A stretch of DNA of 64,000 nt from Clostridia bacterium (GTDB lineage: Bacteria > Bacillota > Clostridia > UBA1381). The notes under the pieces are model-generated. The model made no database searches. It was not told the origin of the DNA and saw nothing but the letters and a program-made list of their open reading frames with translations. The stretch spans positions 25,313-89,312 of the forward strand of contig JAFSXU010000064.1 of NCBI GenBank assembly GCA_017443895.1. The letters run 5' to 3'. How positions within the stretch are numbered: the first letter of the stretch is position 1; each line of letters opens with the position of its first letter. Shown here in pieces: positions 34,101 to 43,632 of the stretch. The position numbers were made by a program, and so were the translations under genes.

Positions 34101-35808
34101 GATGGCAGGAATAATTCATGAGCTTGCGCCCGATGTACCTCTGCACTCAAAAATAATGAACTATGTTGATGATGATGACACCTCCGGACAAATGAAGAGA
34201 GGTGTAGGCTACGAGAATTATTACGACTTCTTGGACCTTAACGGCTGTGACGCCCATGATTATATCAACGATGGCAGCGGCGCGCACCATGTTGATGACG
34301 GTTATCTTGTTGAGGAGATGTGGTATGATTATATGAGGAGCATTAGAAATGCGCCTGTAATAAATGCAGAGGATCATATAATTCCCGACAGAAGCCGTAA
34401 CTACAGTGATGATGTAACGGATTATGTTGCTCAGAATATATATATGGGAGCAATTCACGGACGGGCAATCTCAGATATTTGGGTGTGGGAAAGATCCTAT
34501 GACACAGGATCCGATTTTGACGGAAGTATTCTTACCCGACCTGATACAATCGCGGCAATAAGCAAGGAAGCGCTTAATCTTAATACAAATGCATATGAAA
34601 TTACCTCACTTTTAAATGATGATAAAGAAGTAGGGATTTTATATTCGGATTCGAGTATGATTTATGATGATGCTACATCATTTGCAACCTATCAAGCATA
34701 TTCGGCGTGTCTTTACAGCGGTAAGGCGGTGCAGTTTGTAACTTCTTCCCAGCTTAAAAAGATGAATAACTGCAAGGTACTTATAGTTCCGCAAGCGACT
34801 TATGTAAGCGAAGAAACGCTTGACTATATCAAGAGCTTTATTGAAAAAGGCGGAAAAGTAATGATAATAGGACAAAACTCCTTAAAAAAGAGCGATAAGG
34901 GTTTTGATAATGATGCGGATAAGCTTAATTTCATTTTTGCAAATTCGTATGTTATTAACTATGACGGAGCTAAGAATACAACGGGAAGTATGACAGAGTC
35001 GGAGCTTTATGACCAGATCAGAAAGGTTCTTACAAAGGCAGGTATTTACAATATATTTGTAAAAGACGCAAAAACAGGTGAAGCAGTTGACTATGTTGAA
35101 TATAACATTGGTGTTTATAAAGGCGACATTATCCTCAATATGGTAAGCTATGAGGAGGACAAGGATGTAAATATATTCTTAGGTGATAAGCTTGTTGGTA
35201 GCTCATATGACATCAATAACCAAACAGAGCTTTCCGATACGATTTCACTAAAGCGTTATGTTCCGGTAACAGTCAGGATTGCTACCGATAACTGCTTTAT
35301 TGACACTATCGGGCATTGGGCGGAAAGCGATATCGTTGAGCTTGCAAAAAAAGGCATAGTTAAAGGAGTATCGGAATCAAGGTTTGCTCCTCAAAGAACG
35401 CTTACACGGGCGGAGTTTTTGTCATTGCTTATGCGTGGAATAGATGTAAGCGAGGGAAATGTTCTTCCAAAAGATGTGGACGCATCAAGCTGGTATGCAA
35501 CTAATGTAAGAAAAGCTATTATGGCAGGCGTTATTACAGCAGATACATTCAGACCTGACGACTATATAACCCGTGAAGAAATGTGCCGTATGCTTGTAAA
35601 CGGTTACGAGTATATGAAAGGTACTATCAAAGAAACGAAAAAAGCGGATTTCACCGACAGAAGTTCAATAAATGACTTTGAAGCGATTTTAAAAGCATAT
35701 TCGCTTGACCTTATGGTGGGCCGTGAGGATGGAAGCTTCGGACCTAAAAACAATGCGACCCGTGCAGAGGCGGCGGCAGTTATTGCCAGATTTAACAGAC
35801 TAAAGTAA
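31114..35808 (+). CDS. Secreted, SLH-anchored GH42-like glycoside hydrolase with multiple CBMs
   Basis: A 1564-residue surface enzyme. Signal peptide about 1-36, a CBM-like domain (37-185), a CBM9-like domain starting at ITIDGKMDDW (about 235-430), an Ig-like domain (435-525) and a helical linker (530-615). A clan-A barrel like GH42 follows, with RPVFFVGYGHFDQ, CISNEPLFKP (candidate acid/base Glu924), FLRERYGNDIATLNKAYGAS and VINAEDHIIPD (candidate nucleophile Glu1086). A CBM4/9-like module (about 685-826) is inserted within the barrel. A GH42M-like flavodoxin-fold domain (about 1165-1290) and three SLH repeats (about 1395-1564) follow. It lies 32 bases after the CBM-array gene. Substrate unproven; beta-galactosidase activity is only the family default. 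Confidence 0.8.
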   Translation: MKEKFTNRHLKKLTAMLLSVATVITCLSGITVARAQTYDVGGWTIDCLNNCVGEATLDTAEVYQGKYSMKIVNETPSAPNVYMLGRYTVDVVKGHHYSVGSKVKSLNSSILQFSIDWEKRYDLTPFSNTFGWTNYEFEWTAKATGQVNFLIIIDGTTKGAWFDDMKFTDMETGENLIQNGGFEGNGKNLSVSDTGASESIVELYEKISSADSFTVEEMEKVLGGFKYMPVYEQQGITIDGKMDDWNAYAFGIPTLPTQYQVYIDDGKKKDATAVCMFAQDREKFYLVVEVTDDVFHHMPGGADFYWQGDSLQLAISGLDEGYGVEIGFAHNPQTGKGEVFAGNLTPEKLATIDLKTTQNGNKTVYEASIPWNVWFNKTPERIWFDVLANDNDGDGRRYCVELAPGISEGKTNAQFPMLEMVREDKDWYAWTQGVRNGVEDTQYTYDTFIINNGESRSFTLTYPDGKTEEITVPEKTGVRRSYSTSFEEAGTYNLLFKYQCGDISDQTSIDMKVERTPASPDYHKKVIEKNKKNIAQIEKLLKKCKDKGISTDYETVNYKVMERFDTYLQDDLQNNVFDKTYYTEAALDKLYNEAKENLNAYLDGKREPRKVPKYISSDMRIDGDSVYATTELDGKTEERPVFFVGYGHFDQAVKDMPLFKEIGLNTIQTEIGPTDVMIFSEFDSWEFTASNDPQYTAKISDEEAYEGNKSLKITYDSELKANQFISFSQYVPVEPGKKYNFKGYVKTNNTTDSWMSLYDWDNRIKIPANGDWTEINATYTAPEGTMGTVIRFNCDAVCDAWYMDNLSFSEEGSDVNLLQNGGFEKSNDKDYQINVNAGKLKKLENILKTAEENDIAVSVLLSPHYFPTNIIEKYDIAHPGNPSEFIKYNIHTDIAKEIIEAYLRAVVPRIKDYKALNNICISNEPLFKPERCGDFYLGDWHKFLRERYGNDIATLNKAYGASYGSFDEIDLKYTNDAMEYDYKMFNDKVFSDWHRWMAGIIHELAPDVPLHSKIMNYVDDDDTSGQMKRGVGYENYYDFLDLNGCDAHDYINDGSGAHHVDDGYLVEEMWYDYMRSIRNAPVINAEDHIIPDRSRNYSDDVTDYVAQNIYMGAIHGRAISDIWVWERSYDTGSDFDGSILTRPDTIAAISKEALNLNTNAYEITSLLNDDKEVGILYSDSSMIYDDATSFATYQAYSACLYSGKAVQFVTSSQLKKMNNCKVLIVPQATYVSEETLDYIKSFIEKGGKVMIIGQNSLKKSDKGFDNDADKLNFIFANSYVINYDGAKNTTGSMTESELYDQIRKVLTKAGIYNIFVKDAKTGEAVDYVEYNIGVYKGDIILNMVSYEEDKDVNIFLGDKLVGSSYDINNQTELSDTISLKRYVPVTVRIATDNCFIDTIGHWAESDIVELAKKGIVKGVSESRFAPQRTLTRAEFLSLLMRGIDVSEGNVLPKDVDASSWYATNVRKAIMAGVITADTFRPDDYITREEMCRMLVNGYEYMKGTIKETKKADFTDRSSINDFEAILKAYSLDLMVGREDGSFGPKNNATRAEAAAVIARFNRLK

Positions 35809-35928
35809 ACGATTACGGAATTTTTGCGGATAAACAGTTATGTTCGGATTTTCGGACATAACTTTATCTGCAGATGTGGCTGCCGGTATCAGGCAATCAT
35901 ATAGTGACAGATGTGAGGTAATATAAAA

Positions 35929-37167
35929 ATGGACTTTGAGCAAATACAAAAATATGGACAAATTATAAAAGATTATACTTATAAAAATTATAAAGAGTGT
36001 TTTCGTGAGCCGATTGGGAATTTGAAATACAAATTCATAGTTCCCGGGAGTTGCTATCCTAATGCACTTTGGGACTGGGACAGCTGGCTTACCGACCTTG
36101 CGCTTGGAAGACTGCCCGAAACTGATGAGATGCTTGAATATGAGCAGGGCTGTATACTTAATTTCCTTGAATATGTACAGGAGGACGGAACAACCCCAAT
36201 ATTTATTGAACCAAACAGCATGGGCGAGGAGTATGTTCAGGGGCTGACTAATATACATAAGCCGAACTTAGCACAGCATGCACTGTTTATTTGCCAAAAG
36301 AGCGGAAATAATGCCGACTGGTTAAAGGATAAGTTTTATTTAATTGAAACATATCTTGGTTTTTATGAGAATAAGTGCAAGCATGAGTCGGGACTGTACT
36401 TTTGGATTGACGATTTCGCCATTGGTGTGGATAATGATCCCTGCACTTTTTACAGACCAAAAGGAAGTTCTGCTTCGATATTCTTAAACTGTTTAATGTA
36501 CAAAGAGCTTCTTGCGACCTGTGAGCTTTCAAAAATGCTTGGTATCGCGGATAAAGCAGAACTGTACAAAAAGCGTGCCGAGGTACTAAAGGAGGCAATT
36601 CGGGAAAACTGCTGGGACGAGCGTGACGGATTTTATTATAGCGTGGATATAAATTTAATACCGATAGATCCCACACAACGCCTGCATTCGGGCTGTCCCA
36701 GACATTGGAATTGTTTAATTCAGAGAATTGGCGTATGGTCGGGCTTTTTGGCAATGTGGGCAAATATTGCAACACCCGAACAGGCGGAGCGTATGGTTAA
36801 GGAGCATTATCTGAATGATAAAACCTTTCATTCACCGTATGGCGTAAGATCGCTTTCCAAAATGGAAAAAATGTACAGAATTGTAGAATCGGGAAATCCG
36901 TCCTGCTGGCTCGGACCGATTTGGGGAATAGCTAACTATATGGTGTTTGAAGGCCTGTGTAATTACGGCTTTATAAATGAAGCGCGCTCCCTTGCCAAAA
37001 AAACAATTACACTTTTTGGCAGTGACATAGAAAAGAACGGTCAAATGCACGAATATTATGATCCTGAGAGTGGCGAGGGTGTATATAATTTAGGATTTCA
37101 AAGCTGGAATCTCCTGTCTTTGAATATGGTAGATTGGATAAACGGAGGTAATTTTTCTGATGAGTAA
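35929..37167 (+). CDS. GH63/mannosylglycerate hydrolase-like (MGH1-type) glycosidase
   Basis: A 412-residue (alpha/alpha)6-barrel glycosidase of the MGH1/GH63 type. The motif CYPNALWDWDSWLTDLALGR is typical of substrate-binding N-terminal helices. AIGVDNDPCTFY has the candidate general acid Asp168, and NGQMHEYYDPESGEG has the candidate base Glu375. GNPSCWLGPIWGIANYMVFE is also conserved in the family. Members hydrolyse alpha-linked mannosyl- or glucosyl-glycerate or related alpha-glycosides with inversion. Compact size fits the single-domain bacterial form. No signal peptide. It lies between the two [CBM array + GH42] pairs and probably removes a terminal alpha-sugar inside the cell. Confidence 0.82.
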   Translation: MDFEQIQKYGQIIKDYTYKNYKECFREPIGNLKYKFIVPGSCYPNALWDWDSWLTDLALGRLPETDEMLEYEQGCILNFLEYVQEDGTTPIFIEPNSMGEEYVQGLTNIHKPNLAQHALFICQKSGNNADWLKDKFYLIETYLGFYENKCKHESGLYFWIDDFAIGVDNDPCTFYRPKGSSASIFLNCLMYKELLATCELSKMLGIADKAELYKKRAEVLKEAIRENCWDERDGFYYSVDINLIPIDPTQRLHSGCPRHWNCLIQRIGVWSGFLAMWANIATPEQAERMVKEHYLNDKTFHSPYGVRSLSKMEKMYRIVESGNPSCWLGPIWGIANYMVFEGLCNYGFINEARSLAKKTITLFGSDIEKNGQMHEYYDPESGEGVYNLGFQSWNLLSLNMVDWINGGNFSDE

Positions 37168-37208
37168 TCAGAACGGTTATATATTAAAATTTAAGGAGGA
37201 ATAATCAA

Positions 37209-40199
37209 ATGAAAAGGATACGGAAATCAGTAAGTTTACTTGTTACGCTCATAATGGCGTTGTCACTGCTGCCACAAATGGCTATGGCGGCAACTGTTCA
37301 GGTACCGTCATATACTAACGCATATGAGTCATATTTCTATGGATGGAGCCGTGCCACTGATGTTACAACGAATGAAACAAATGCATATTCATGCGTGACA
37401 AATGAGATTGCACATGGTGGAGATCACAGCCTTGCCTTAAGATATGCAACCAACGGGCCTCAGGGTAGTTGGCTTATAGTACGACCAAGAGGTCTTAGCT
37501 TAGGAGAGGGGACATATACATTAAGCTTCTGGTCGGCTGAAAATGATGATGACGATATTTGGTGCAAGCTCGTACAAATACCTAACACCTCTGACATAGC
37601 TTCAGGCAGTGAGCATTCTACAGGTGGTTGGGCTTACACATACTATGCAGCAACCGGTAAAAAAGAGGGTATATGGAAAGAGTATTCATTGAATTTTACC
37701 GTGCCTGCAGGACAGACAGTGACCAATGTGGGAATTGCCACCAACGGCAATACCAAGGGTTGGTATATAGATGATGTAAGCTTGACAAAGCAGGGAACAA
37801 CAGACAACCTTATTAAAAACGCTGGCTTTGAGGAGAAAACGGCGGAATATACTAACGAATATAAGGACTATTTCACAGGCTGGAGCGACTGGAGCGGTGC
37901 AACAGCCGACAATAATCTCAAATTCATGTGTGTAACAGATGAAAAGGTGCATATGGGAGCACACAGTATTGTTATAAGGCATGTTGGCGAGCAGGGAAAT
38001 AATCAAAATATATGCCTTGCACAGTCAGGACTCAGCTTAGAGGCAGGAACCTACACAATTAGCTTTTGGGCAGTCGGGACTAAGACTGACAGCGACATAC
38101 AGGGTGTAACATTGGCCGACCCATGGAGAAAGTACTCCATGAAAAATCGTCAGCCTGTCGAAACGGACGGTATTTGGTCAAAGTACGAAATAGAAGTAAC
38201 AATGGATGGCACAGAAACAGCAATGACCTTTGTAACCGACGGAGATACAGAGAGCTGGTATATAGACGATATAAGCCTGACAAAGGAAGGCACAACAGAC
38301 AACCGTATTAAAAACGGCGGTTTTGAGTTTACTGACAGTGCAGCATATACAGACAAGTATGAGGATTATTTCAACGGCTGGACCAGATGGGATGCAATTG
38401 GGCCTGATAAAAATCTTACATTCTCTTGTGTAACGGATGCTATTGCCCATGACGGAAATAACAGTGCTGTTATAAAACATTCTGACCCTGATAATGCATG
38501 GAAAGCTATAGTTATTGCACAGGAGGGGCTTAGCCTTACAGGTACATATACTGTAAGTTTCTGGGCGGCAGGAGATTATGATGTCAATAAAAATTGTATC
38601 ACAGTGAACGGAGAGGCATGGGAAGATTATTATTTAAATGACTTTACTGTTTCTCAAAGCGACGGACTGTGGAAAAAGTATACAATAGATATAACCATTC
38701 CGGACGGAAAAACAAATAATGCAATCACTTTTGCAAGTAACGGAAACACAAAGAGCTGGTATATAGACGATATAAGCCTTATAAAGGCGGGAACAAGTCA
38801 AAATCTTATTAAAAACGGCGGTTTTGAATCAACCGGAGCACCGGTATACACTAACGAATATAAGGACTATTTCACAGGCTGGAGCGACTGGAGCGGTGCA
38901 ACAGCTGACAATAAATTAAAATTTATGTGTGTAACAGATGAGATTGCACATACGGGAGACCGCAGTATTCTTATAAGGCATGTTGGCGAGCAGGGAAATA
39001 ATCAGAATATGTGCCTTGCACAGTCAGAGCTTGGCTTAGAAGCAGGAACCTACACTATTAGCTTCTGGGCAGTGGGAACTAAGACAGACAGCGACATACA
39101 GGGTGTAACATTGGCCGATCCGTGGAGAAAATACTCCATGAAAAATCTTCAGCCTGTCGAAACGGACGGTATTTGGTCAAAGTATGAAATAGAAGTAACA
39201 ATGGATGGTACAGAAACAGCAATGACCTTTATGACCGACGGAGATACACAGGGCTGGTACATAGACGATATAAGCCTTATTAAAAAGGGCACAACAAATA
39301 ACCGCATTAAAAACGGCGGTTTTGAGTTTACTAATAATGCAGCATATACAGACAAGTATGAGGATTATTTTGCAGGCTGGAGCAGATGGGATGCAATTAC
39401 ACCTGATAAAAATCTTACATTCTCTTGTGTAACGGATGCTATTGCCCATGACGGAAATAACAGTGCTGTTATCAGGCATTCTGACCCTGATAATGCATGG
39501 AAAGCTATAGTTATTGCACAGGAGGGTCTTAGCCTTACAGGTACATATACTGTAAGTTTCTGGGCGACAGGAGATTATGATGTCAATACAAATTGTATCA
39601 CAGTGAACGGAGAGGCATGGGAAGATTATTATTTAAATGACTTTACTGTTTCCCAAACAGACGGACTGTGGAAAAAGTATACAATAGATATAACCATTCC
39701 GGACGGAAAAACCAATAATGCAATCACTTTTACAAGCAACGGAAACACAAAGAGCTGGTATATAGACGATATAAGCCTTATAAAGGCGGGAACCAGTCAA
39801 AATCTTATTAAAAACGGCGGTTTTGAATATAAGGGTGCAAACGGATATTATATTTCAGAACCGAAGTTTATGAAAATTAACGGCAGCGATAAGACTCAGA
39901 TAACCGCATTGGAGGCAGGTCAAATAGAGGTTAGCATGGAAATTGCCAACTACACAATGGGAGATAATTTTGCTCCGATTATGATTGTGGCTCTGTATGA
40001 GGGCGGTGTCCTTAAAAAGATGGAATCCGTACAGCAGAATGTGTACCCAAGACAGGCCGAGGGCTTTTTGGAGGACGAGTTGAGCGTTACGGTTGATGTA
40101 CCGCAAATGGCTCAGGACAGCGATTATGCGCTCAAGGTTATGTGCTGGGACGGCTTGGAAACACTTCTTCCGCTTACGGGAGCAAAGACAATAAAATAA
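37209..40199 (+). CDS. Second secreted five-module CBM array protein
   Basis: A 996-residue paralogue of the 28088 protein. The signal peptide (1-28) ends ALSLLPQMAMAAT, almost as in the 60181 protein. Five modules follow (about 30-207, 212-372, 378-538, 545-705, 711-873). Modules 2 and 4 are of GWSDWSGAT type and modules 3 and 5 of GW(T/S)RWDAI type, so the protein is an ABAB repeat after one divergent module. The C-terminal beta domain (about 878-996) ends in CWDGLETLLPLTG. No catalytic or SLH domain is seen. It follows the GH63-like gene by 41 bases behind AAGGAGG, and precedes the second GH42-like gene. Confidence 0.8.
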   Translation: MKRIRKSVSLLVTLIMALSLLPQMAMAATVQVPSYTNAYESYFYGWSRATDVTTNETNAYSCVTNEIAHGGDHSLALRYATNGPQGSWLIVRPRGLSLGEGTYTLSFWSAENDDDDIWCKLVQIPNTSDIASGSEHSTGGWAYTYYAATGKKEGIWKEYSLNFTVPAGQTVTNVGIATNGNTKGWYIDDVSLTKQGTTDNLIKNAGFEEKTAEYTNEYKDYFTGWSDWSGATADNNLKFMCVTDEKVHMGAHSIVIRHVGEQGNNQNICLAQSGLSLEAGTYTISFWAVGTKTDSDIQGVTLADPWRKYSMKNRQPVETDGIWSKYEIEVTMDGTETAMTFVTDGDTESWYIDDISLTKEGTTDNRIKNGGFEFTDSAAYTDKYEDYFNGWTRWDAIGPDKNLTFSCVTDAIAHDGNNSAVIKHSDPDNAWKAIVIAQEGLSLTGTYTVSFWAAGDYDVNKNCITVNGEAWEDYYLNDFTVSQSDGLWKKYTIDITIPDGKTNNAITFASNGNTKSWYIDDISLIKAGTSQNLIKNGGFESTGAPVYTNEYKDYFTGWSDWSGATADNKLKFMCVTDEIAHTGDRSILIRHVGEQGNNQNMCLAQSELGLEAGTYTISFWAVGTKTDSDIQGVTLADPWRKYSMKNLQPVETDGIWSKYEIEVTMDGTETAMTFMTDGDTQGWYIDDISLIKKGTTNNRIKNGGFEFTNNAAYTDKYEDYFAGWSRWDAITPDKNLTFSCVTDAIAHDGNNSAVIRHSDPDNAWKAIVIAQEGLSLTGTYTVSFWATGDYDVNTNCITVNGEAWEDYYLNDFTVSQTDGLWKKYTIDITIPDGKTNNAITFTSNGNTKSWYIDDISLIKAGTSQNLIKNGGFEYKGANGYYISEPKFMKINGSDKTQITALEAGQIEVSMEIANYTMGDNFAPIMIVALYEGGVLKKMESVQQNVYPRQAEGFLEDELSVTVDVPQMAQDSDYALKVMCWDGLETLLPLTGAKTIK
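37860..39830 (+). repeat. DNA-level tandem duplication encoding CBM modules, second array
   Basis: A two-module unit of about 1 kb is repeated: 37860-38825 and 38850-39830 are nearly the same over long stretches, including third positions of codons. This implies a recent tandem duplication inside the gene. The same module types occur in the 28088 gene. Confidence 0.85.
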
Positions 40200-40214
40200 T
40201 CTTGTGAAATGTAG

Positions 40215-40251
40215 CGGGTATCCGGTTATATCGGATTTAGCCGTATACCCG
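40215..40251 (+). promoter_or_regulatory. Hairpin before the second GH42-like gene
   Basis: CGGGTAT (40215-40221) pairs with ATACCCG (40245-40251), with further inner pairing (ATCCG / CGGAT). There is no T-run, so it is more likely an RNA-stabilising or processing hairpin between cistrons than a terminator. Confidence 0.45.
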
Positions 40252-40280
40252 TGATTTCCGTACAGGAAAGGAGCATATAT

Positions 40281-43200
40281 TTGAGAAGAATTATATCTGT
40301 TATTTTAGCTCTGAACATTGCATTTTGCGGTGTTTTTATGACGGCTCATGCTACACAGGCACAGGCTGTCGGAACGGATATAGAAAATCTGACTTTTTCC
40401 GATGAAGACAGTATGCTTTATTGGGATAGCAAGGGTACCGACTATGGCGGAGCTAATATATATAAATACAGCGAAGACGGTTCAATACAGATGCTTGGCT
40501 ATACAAATGCTACCGAGTATGAATATCCCGAAAACGGAACATATCTGATACGACCGCTTACAAAAGATAACACAGAGCTTGAAGGTAAGGTTATAACTAC
40601 AGTTGCTCCTGAAAATTCGGTAAGCATAACAGATGTGAGCCTGACGGATCAAGGGTCGTATAAAATTACAGTGAAAAACATTACTGAGTATTATATACGG
40701 TGTAAGGTTTTGGTTGAGCTTATAAATAAGAGCGGTGAGGTTGCAAAGTACGGCTACGGAAAAGCATTGATACCGCCGGGCAAAACCAACGAATTTAAGC
40801 TGTATATGCCAAAGCCAGATTCTTTTTCACACGCCAAAATCAATGTATATGACGATTCGGATAATCGAATGACAGGCTGGGAAGCAGATGACTATCACAG
40901 ATATGTTATAGAAAAAAATCAAAACCATATTGCAAAGCTAAAAACCCTTTTGTCCGAGTGTGAGGAAAAAGGTATTTCAACTGATTATGAAACGGCAAAC
41001 TATAAGGTTATGGAACGCTTTGACACATATCTTCAGGACGATTTTAAAAACAGTGTATTTGATAATACATACTACACAGATGTCGCTCTTGATAAGCTGT
41101 ATAATGAAGCCAAAGATAATCTTACTGCATACCTCAAAGGCGAAAAAGAGCCTCGCAAGGTACCTAAATATGTAAACAGCAATATGCGTATAGATGGTGA
41201 CAGTGTTTATGCGATGACCGAGCTTGACGGAAAAACAGAGGAAAGACCGGTATTTTTTGTCGGTTACGGACATTTTGGACAGGCAGCAAAGGATATGCCG
41301 TTCTTTAAGGAAATCGGAGCAAACACCATACAAACGGAAATCGGGCCTACAGATGTTATGATATCCTCAGAATTTCCGTGCTGGGAGTTTAACAATAATC
41401 AGGAGCCTCAATATACTGCCCAAATCTCCGATGAGGACGCGTATGAAGGGAATAAGGCTTTAAAAATCACATATAATTCGGAGCTGACACCTAATCAGTT
41501 TATTTCATTTTCACAGTATGTGCCTGTAGAGGCGGGTAAAATATATAACTTTAAGGGGTATATGAAAACTCAAAATACTACAGATGCATGGCTTAGCTTG
41601 AATAACTGGGATGACAGGATAAAAATTCCGCAAAACAGTGCTTGGACGGAAATTAAAGCAACATATACCGCTCCTGAGGGTGCTACAAAAACGGTTGTCA
41701 GATTAAATTGTGACGCTGTATGCAATGCGTGGTATATAGATAATTTATCATTTTGCGAAGAGGGCAGTAATGTAAATCTTTTGCAGAACGGCGGATTTGA
41801 AGCAAACTATAATGAGGACTATCAAATGAGCGCAAACTCGATAAAGCTTATCGAGCTTGAAAACATTTTAAATGACGCCCAAAAGAACGATATATCGGTA
41901 TCGGTGCTTCTCTCACCGCATTATTTCCCGGAGAGTATAATACAGAAGTATGGTATAGCCCATAATGACGGTGCAAGTAGTTTCATTAAATATAATGTTA
42001 ATGCAGATATTGCAAAGCAAGTTATAGAGGAATATTTAAGGATGGTTATCCCGAAAATCAAGGACTATACATCGCTAAACAGTATATGCCTATCTAACGA
42101 ACCGTTATTTAAGCCGGAGAGCTGCGGTGATTTCTACCTTGATGAATGGCATAATTTCCTGAAAGAAAAATACGGAAGTACATGGAATCTTTATCTTGCA
42201 TACGGCAAATATTATTTATCATTTGACAGGGTACCGCTTGGCTATTCAAACAGCGCCATGGAATATGACTATAAGCTGTTTAACGATAAGGTATTTTCAC
42301 GGTGGCACAGATGGATGGCGGGAATCATTCATGAGCTTGCGCCCGATGTGCCGTTATATTCAAAGATAATGGCATATGTAGATGATGATGATACCCAGGC
42401 GCGAATGAAGAGGGGCGTAGGCTATGAGAGTTATTACGACTTCTTCGAGCTTAACGGCTGTGACGCCCATAACTATATCAACGATGGCAGCGGTTTATAC
42501 CAGGTTGATGACGGATACCTTGTAGAAGAAATGTGGTATGATTATATGCGAAGCATTAAGGATGCGCCCGTAATCAACGCCGAGGACCATATAATTCCCG
42601 ACAGGAGCCGTAACTACAGTGATGATGTAACGGATTATGTTGCGCAGAATATATATATGGGAGCAATTCACGGACGGGCAATCTCAGATATTTGGGTGTG
42701 GGAAAGATCCTATGATAAAACATCTGATTTTGACGGAAGTATCCTGAACCGCCCCGATACAATCGCGGCAATAAGCAAAGCGACATTTAATCTTAACGCC
42801 AATGCATATGAGATTACAGCTCTTAAAGACGCTGAAAAGGAAGTGGGAATTTTATATTCGGATTCGAGTATGATTTATGATGATGCTACTTCATTTGCAA
42901 CATATCAGGCATATTCGGCGTGTCTTTACAGCGGTAAGGCGGTGCAGTTTGTAACTCCTTCCCAGCTTGAAAAGATGAATAACTGTAAGGTGCTTATAGT
43001 TCCGCAGGCGACTTATGTAAGCGGGGAAACGCTTGACTATATCAAGAGCTTTATTGAAAACGGCGGAAAGGTAATGATAATAGGGCAATCATCGTTAAAG
43101 AAGAACGAAAAAGGCTCTGATAATAATTCGGATAAGCTTAATTTCATTTTTGCAAATTCGTATGTAATTGACTATAACGGAACTAAGAACACAACGGGAA

Positions 43201-43502
43201 GTATAACAGAGTCGGGACTTTATGACGAGGTCAGAAAGGTTCTTGACATGGCAGGTATTTACAATATATTTGTAAAAGACGCAAAAACAGGCGAAGCAGT
43301 TGACTATGTTGAATACAATATTGGTGCCTATAACGGCGATATTATCCTCAATATGGTAAGCTATGAGGAGGACAAAGATGTAAATGTCTACATTGGTGAT
43401 AAGCTTGTCAGTAGCTCATATGACATCAATAACCAAACAGAGCTTTCGGAAACGATTTCACTAAAGCGTTATGTTCCCGTAACAGTCAGGATTGATAATT
43501 GA
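40281..43502 (+). CDS. Secreted GH42-like glycoside hydrolase, paralogue without SLH anchor
   Basis: About 1073 residues from a TTG at 40281, seven bases after AAAGGAG; this start gives a proper signal peptide (RRIISVILALNIAFCGVFM). An N-terminal FN3-like part (about 35-110) and a helical linker precede the barrel, which is close to that of the 31114 protein at protein and DNA level. Candidate residues are Glu607 in CLSNEPLFKP and Glu768 in INAEDHII. A CBM is again nested in the barrel (about 369-510), and a GH42M-like domain follows. The CBM9 and three SLH repeats of its paralogue are missing, so it is probably released or held otherwise. Confidence 0.8.
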   Translation: MRRIISVILALNIAFCGVFMTAHATQAQAVGTDIENLTFSDEDSMLYWDSKGTDYGGANIYKYSEDGSIQMLGYTNATEYEYPENGTYLIRPLTKDNTELEGKVITTVAPENSVSITDVSLTDQGSYKITVKNITEYYIRCKVLVELINKSGEVAKYGYGKALIPPGKTNEFKLYMPKPDSFSHAKINVYDDSDNRMTGWEADDYHRYVIEKNQNHIAKLKTLLSECEEKGISTDYETANYKVMERFDTYLQDDFKNSVFDNTYYTDVALDKLYNEAKDNLTAYLKGEKEPRKVPKYVNSNMRIDGDSVYAMTELDGKTEERPVFFVGYGHFGQAAKDMPFFKEIGANTIQTEIGPTDVMISSEFPCWEFNNNQEPQYTAQISDEDAYEGNKALKITYNSELTPNQFISFSQYVPVEAGKIYNFKGYMKTQNTTDAWLSLNNWDDRIKIPQNSAWTEIKATYTAPEGATKTVVRLNCDAVCNAWYIDNLSFCEEGSNVNLLQNGGFEANYNEDYQMSANSIKLIELENILNDAQKNDISVSVLLSPHYFPESIIQKYGIAHNDGASSFIKYNVNADIAKQVIEEYLRMVIPKIKDYTSLNSICLSNEPLFKPESCGDFYLDEWHNFLKEKYGSTWNLYLAYGKYYLSFDRVPLGYSNSAMEYDYKLFNDKVFSRWHRWMAGIIHELAPDVPLYSKIMAYVDDDDTQARMKRGVGYESYYDFFELNGCDAHNYINDGSGLYQVDDGYLVEEMWYDYMRSIKDAPVINAEDHIIPDRSRNYSDDVTDYVAQNIYMGAIHGRAISDIWVWERSYDKTSDFDGSILNRPDTIAAISKATFNLNANAYEITALKDAEKEVGILYSDSSMIYDDATSFATYQAYSACLYSGKAVQFVTPSQLEKMNNCKVLIVPQATYVSGETLDYIKSFIENGGKVMIIGQSSLKKNEKGSDNNSDKLNFIFANSYVIDYNGTKNTTGSITESGLYDEVRKVLDMAGIYNIFVKDAKTGEAVDYVEYNIGAYNGDIILNMVSYEEDKDVNVYIGDKLVSSSYDINNQTELSETISLKRYVPVTVRIDN

Positions 43503-43563
43503 TTTATCAATAACAAAGTATATAGCTTGCATAACAAGTGCAGGCAAAAAAAACAATATCAAG

Positions 43564-43583
43564 ATTTTAACGAAAGTTAAAAT
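43564..43583 (+). promoter_or_regulatory. Hairpin in the leader of the sugar ABC-transporter operon
   Basis: A perfect 8-bp stem ATTTTAAC / GTTAAAAT around a GAAA loop, about 50 bases before the binding-protein start. It may stabilise the mRNA of the abundant binding protein or be an operator. The role is not clear. Confidence 0.4.
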
Positions 43584-43632
43584 ATAAAACAAGGTGCATT
43601 ATACACCGTTTAAAATTGAAAGGAGATCAAAT

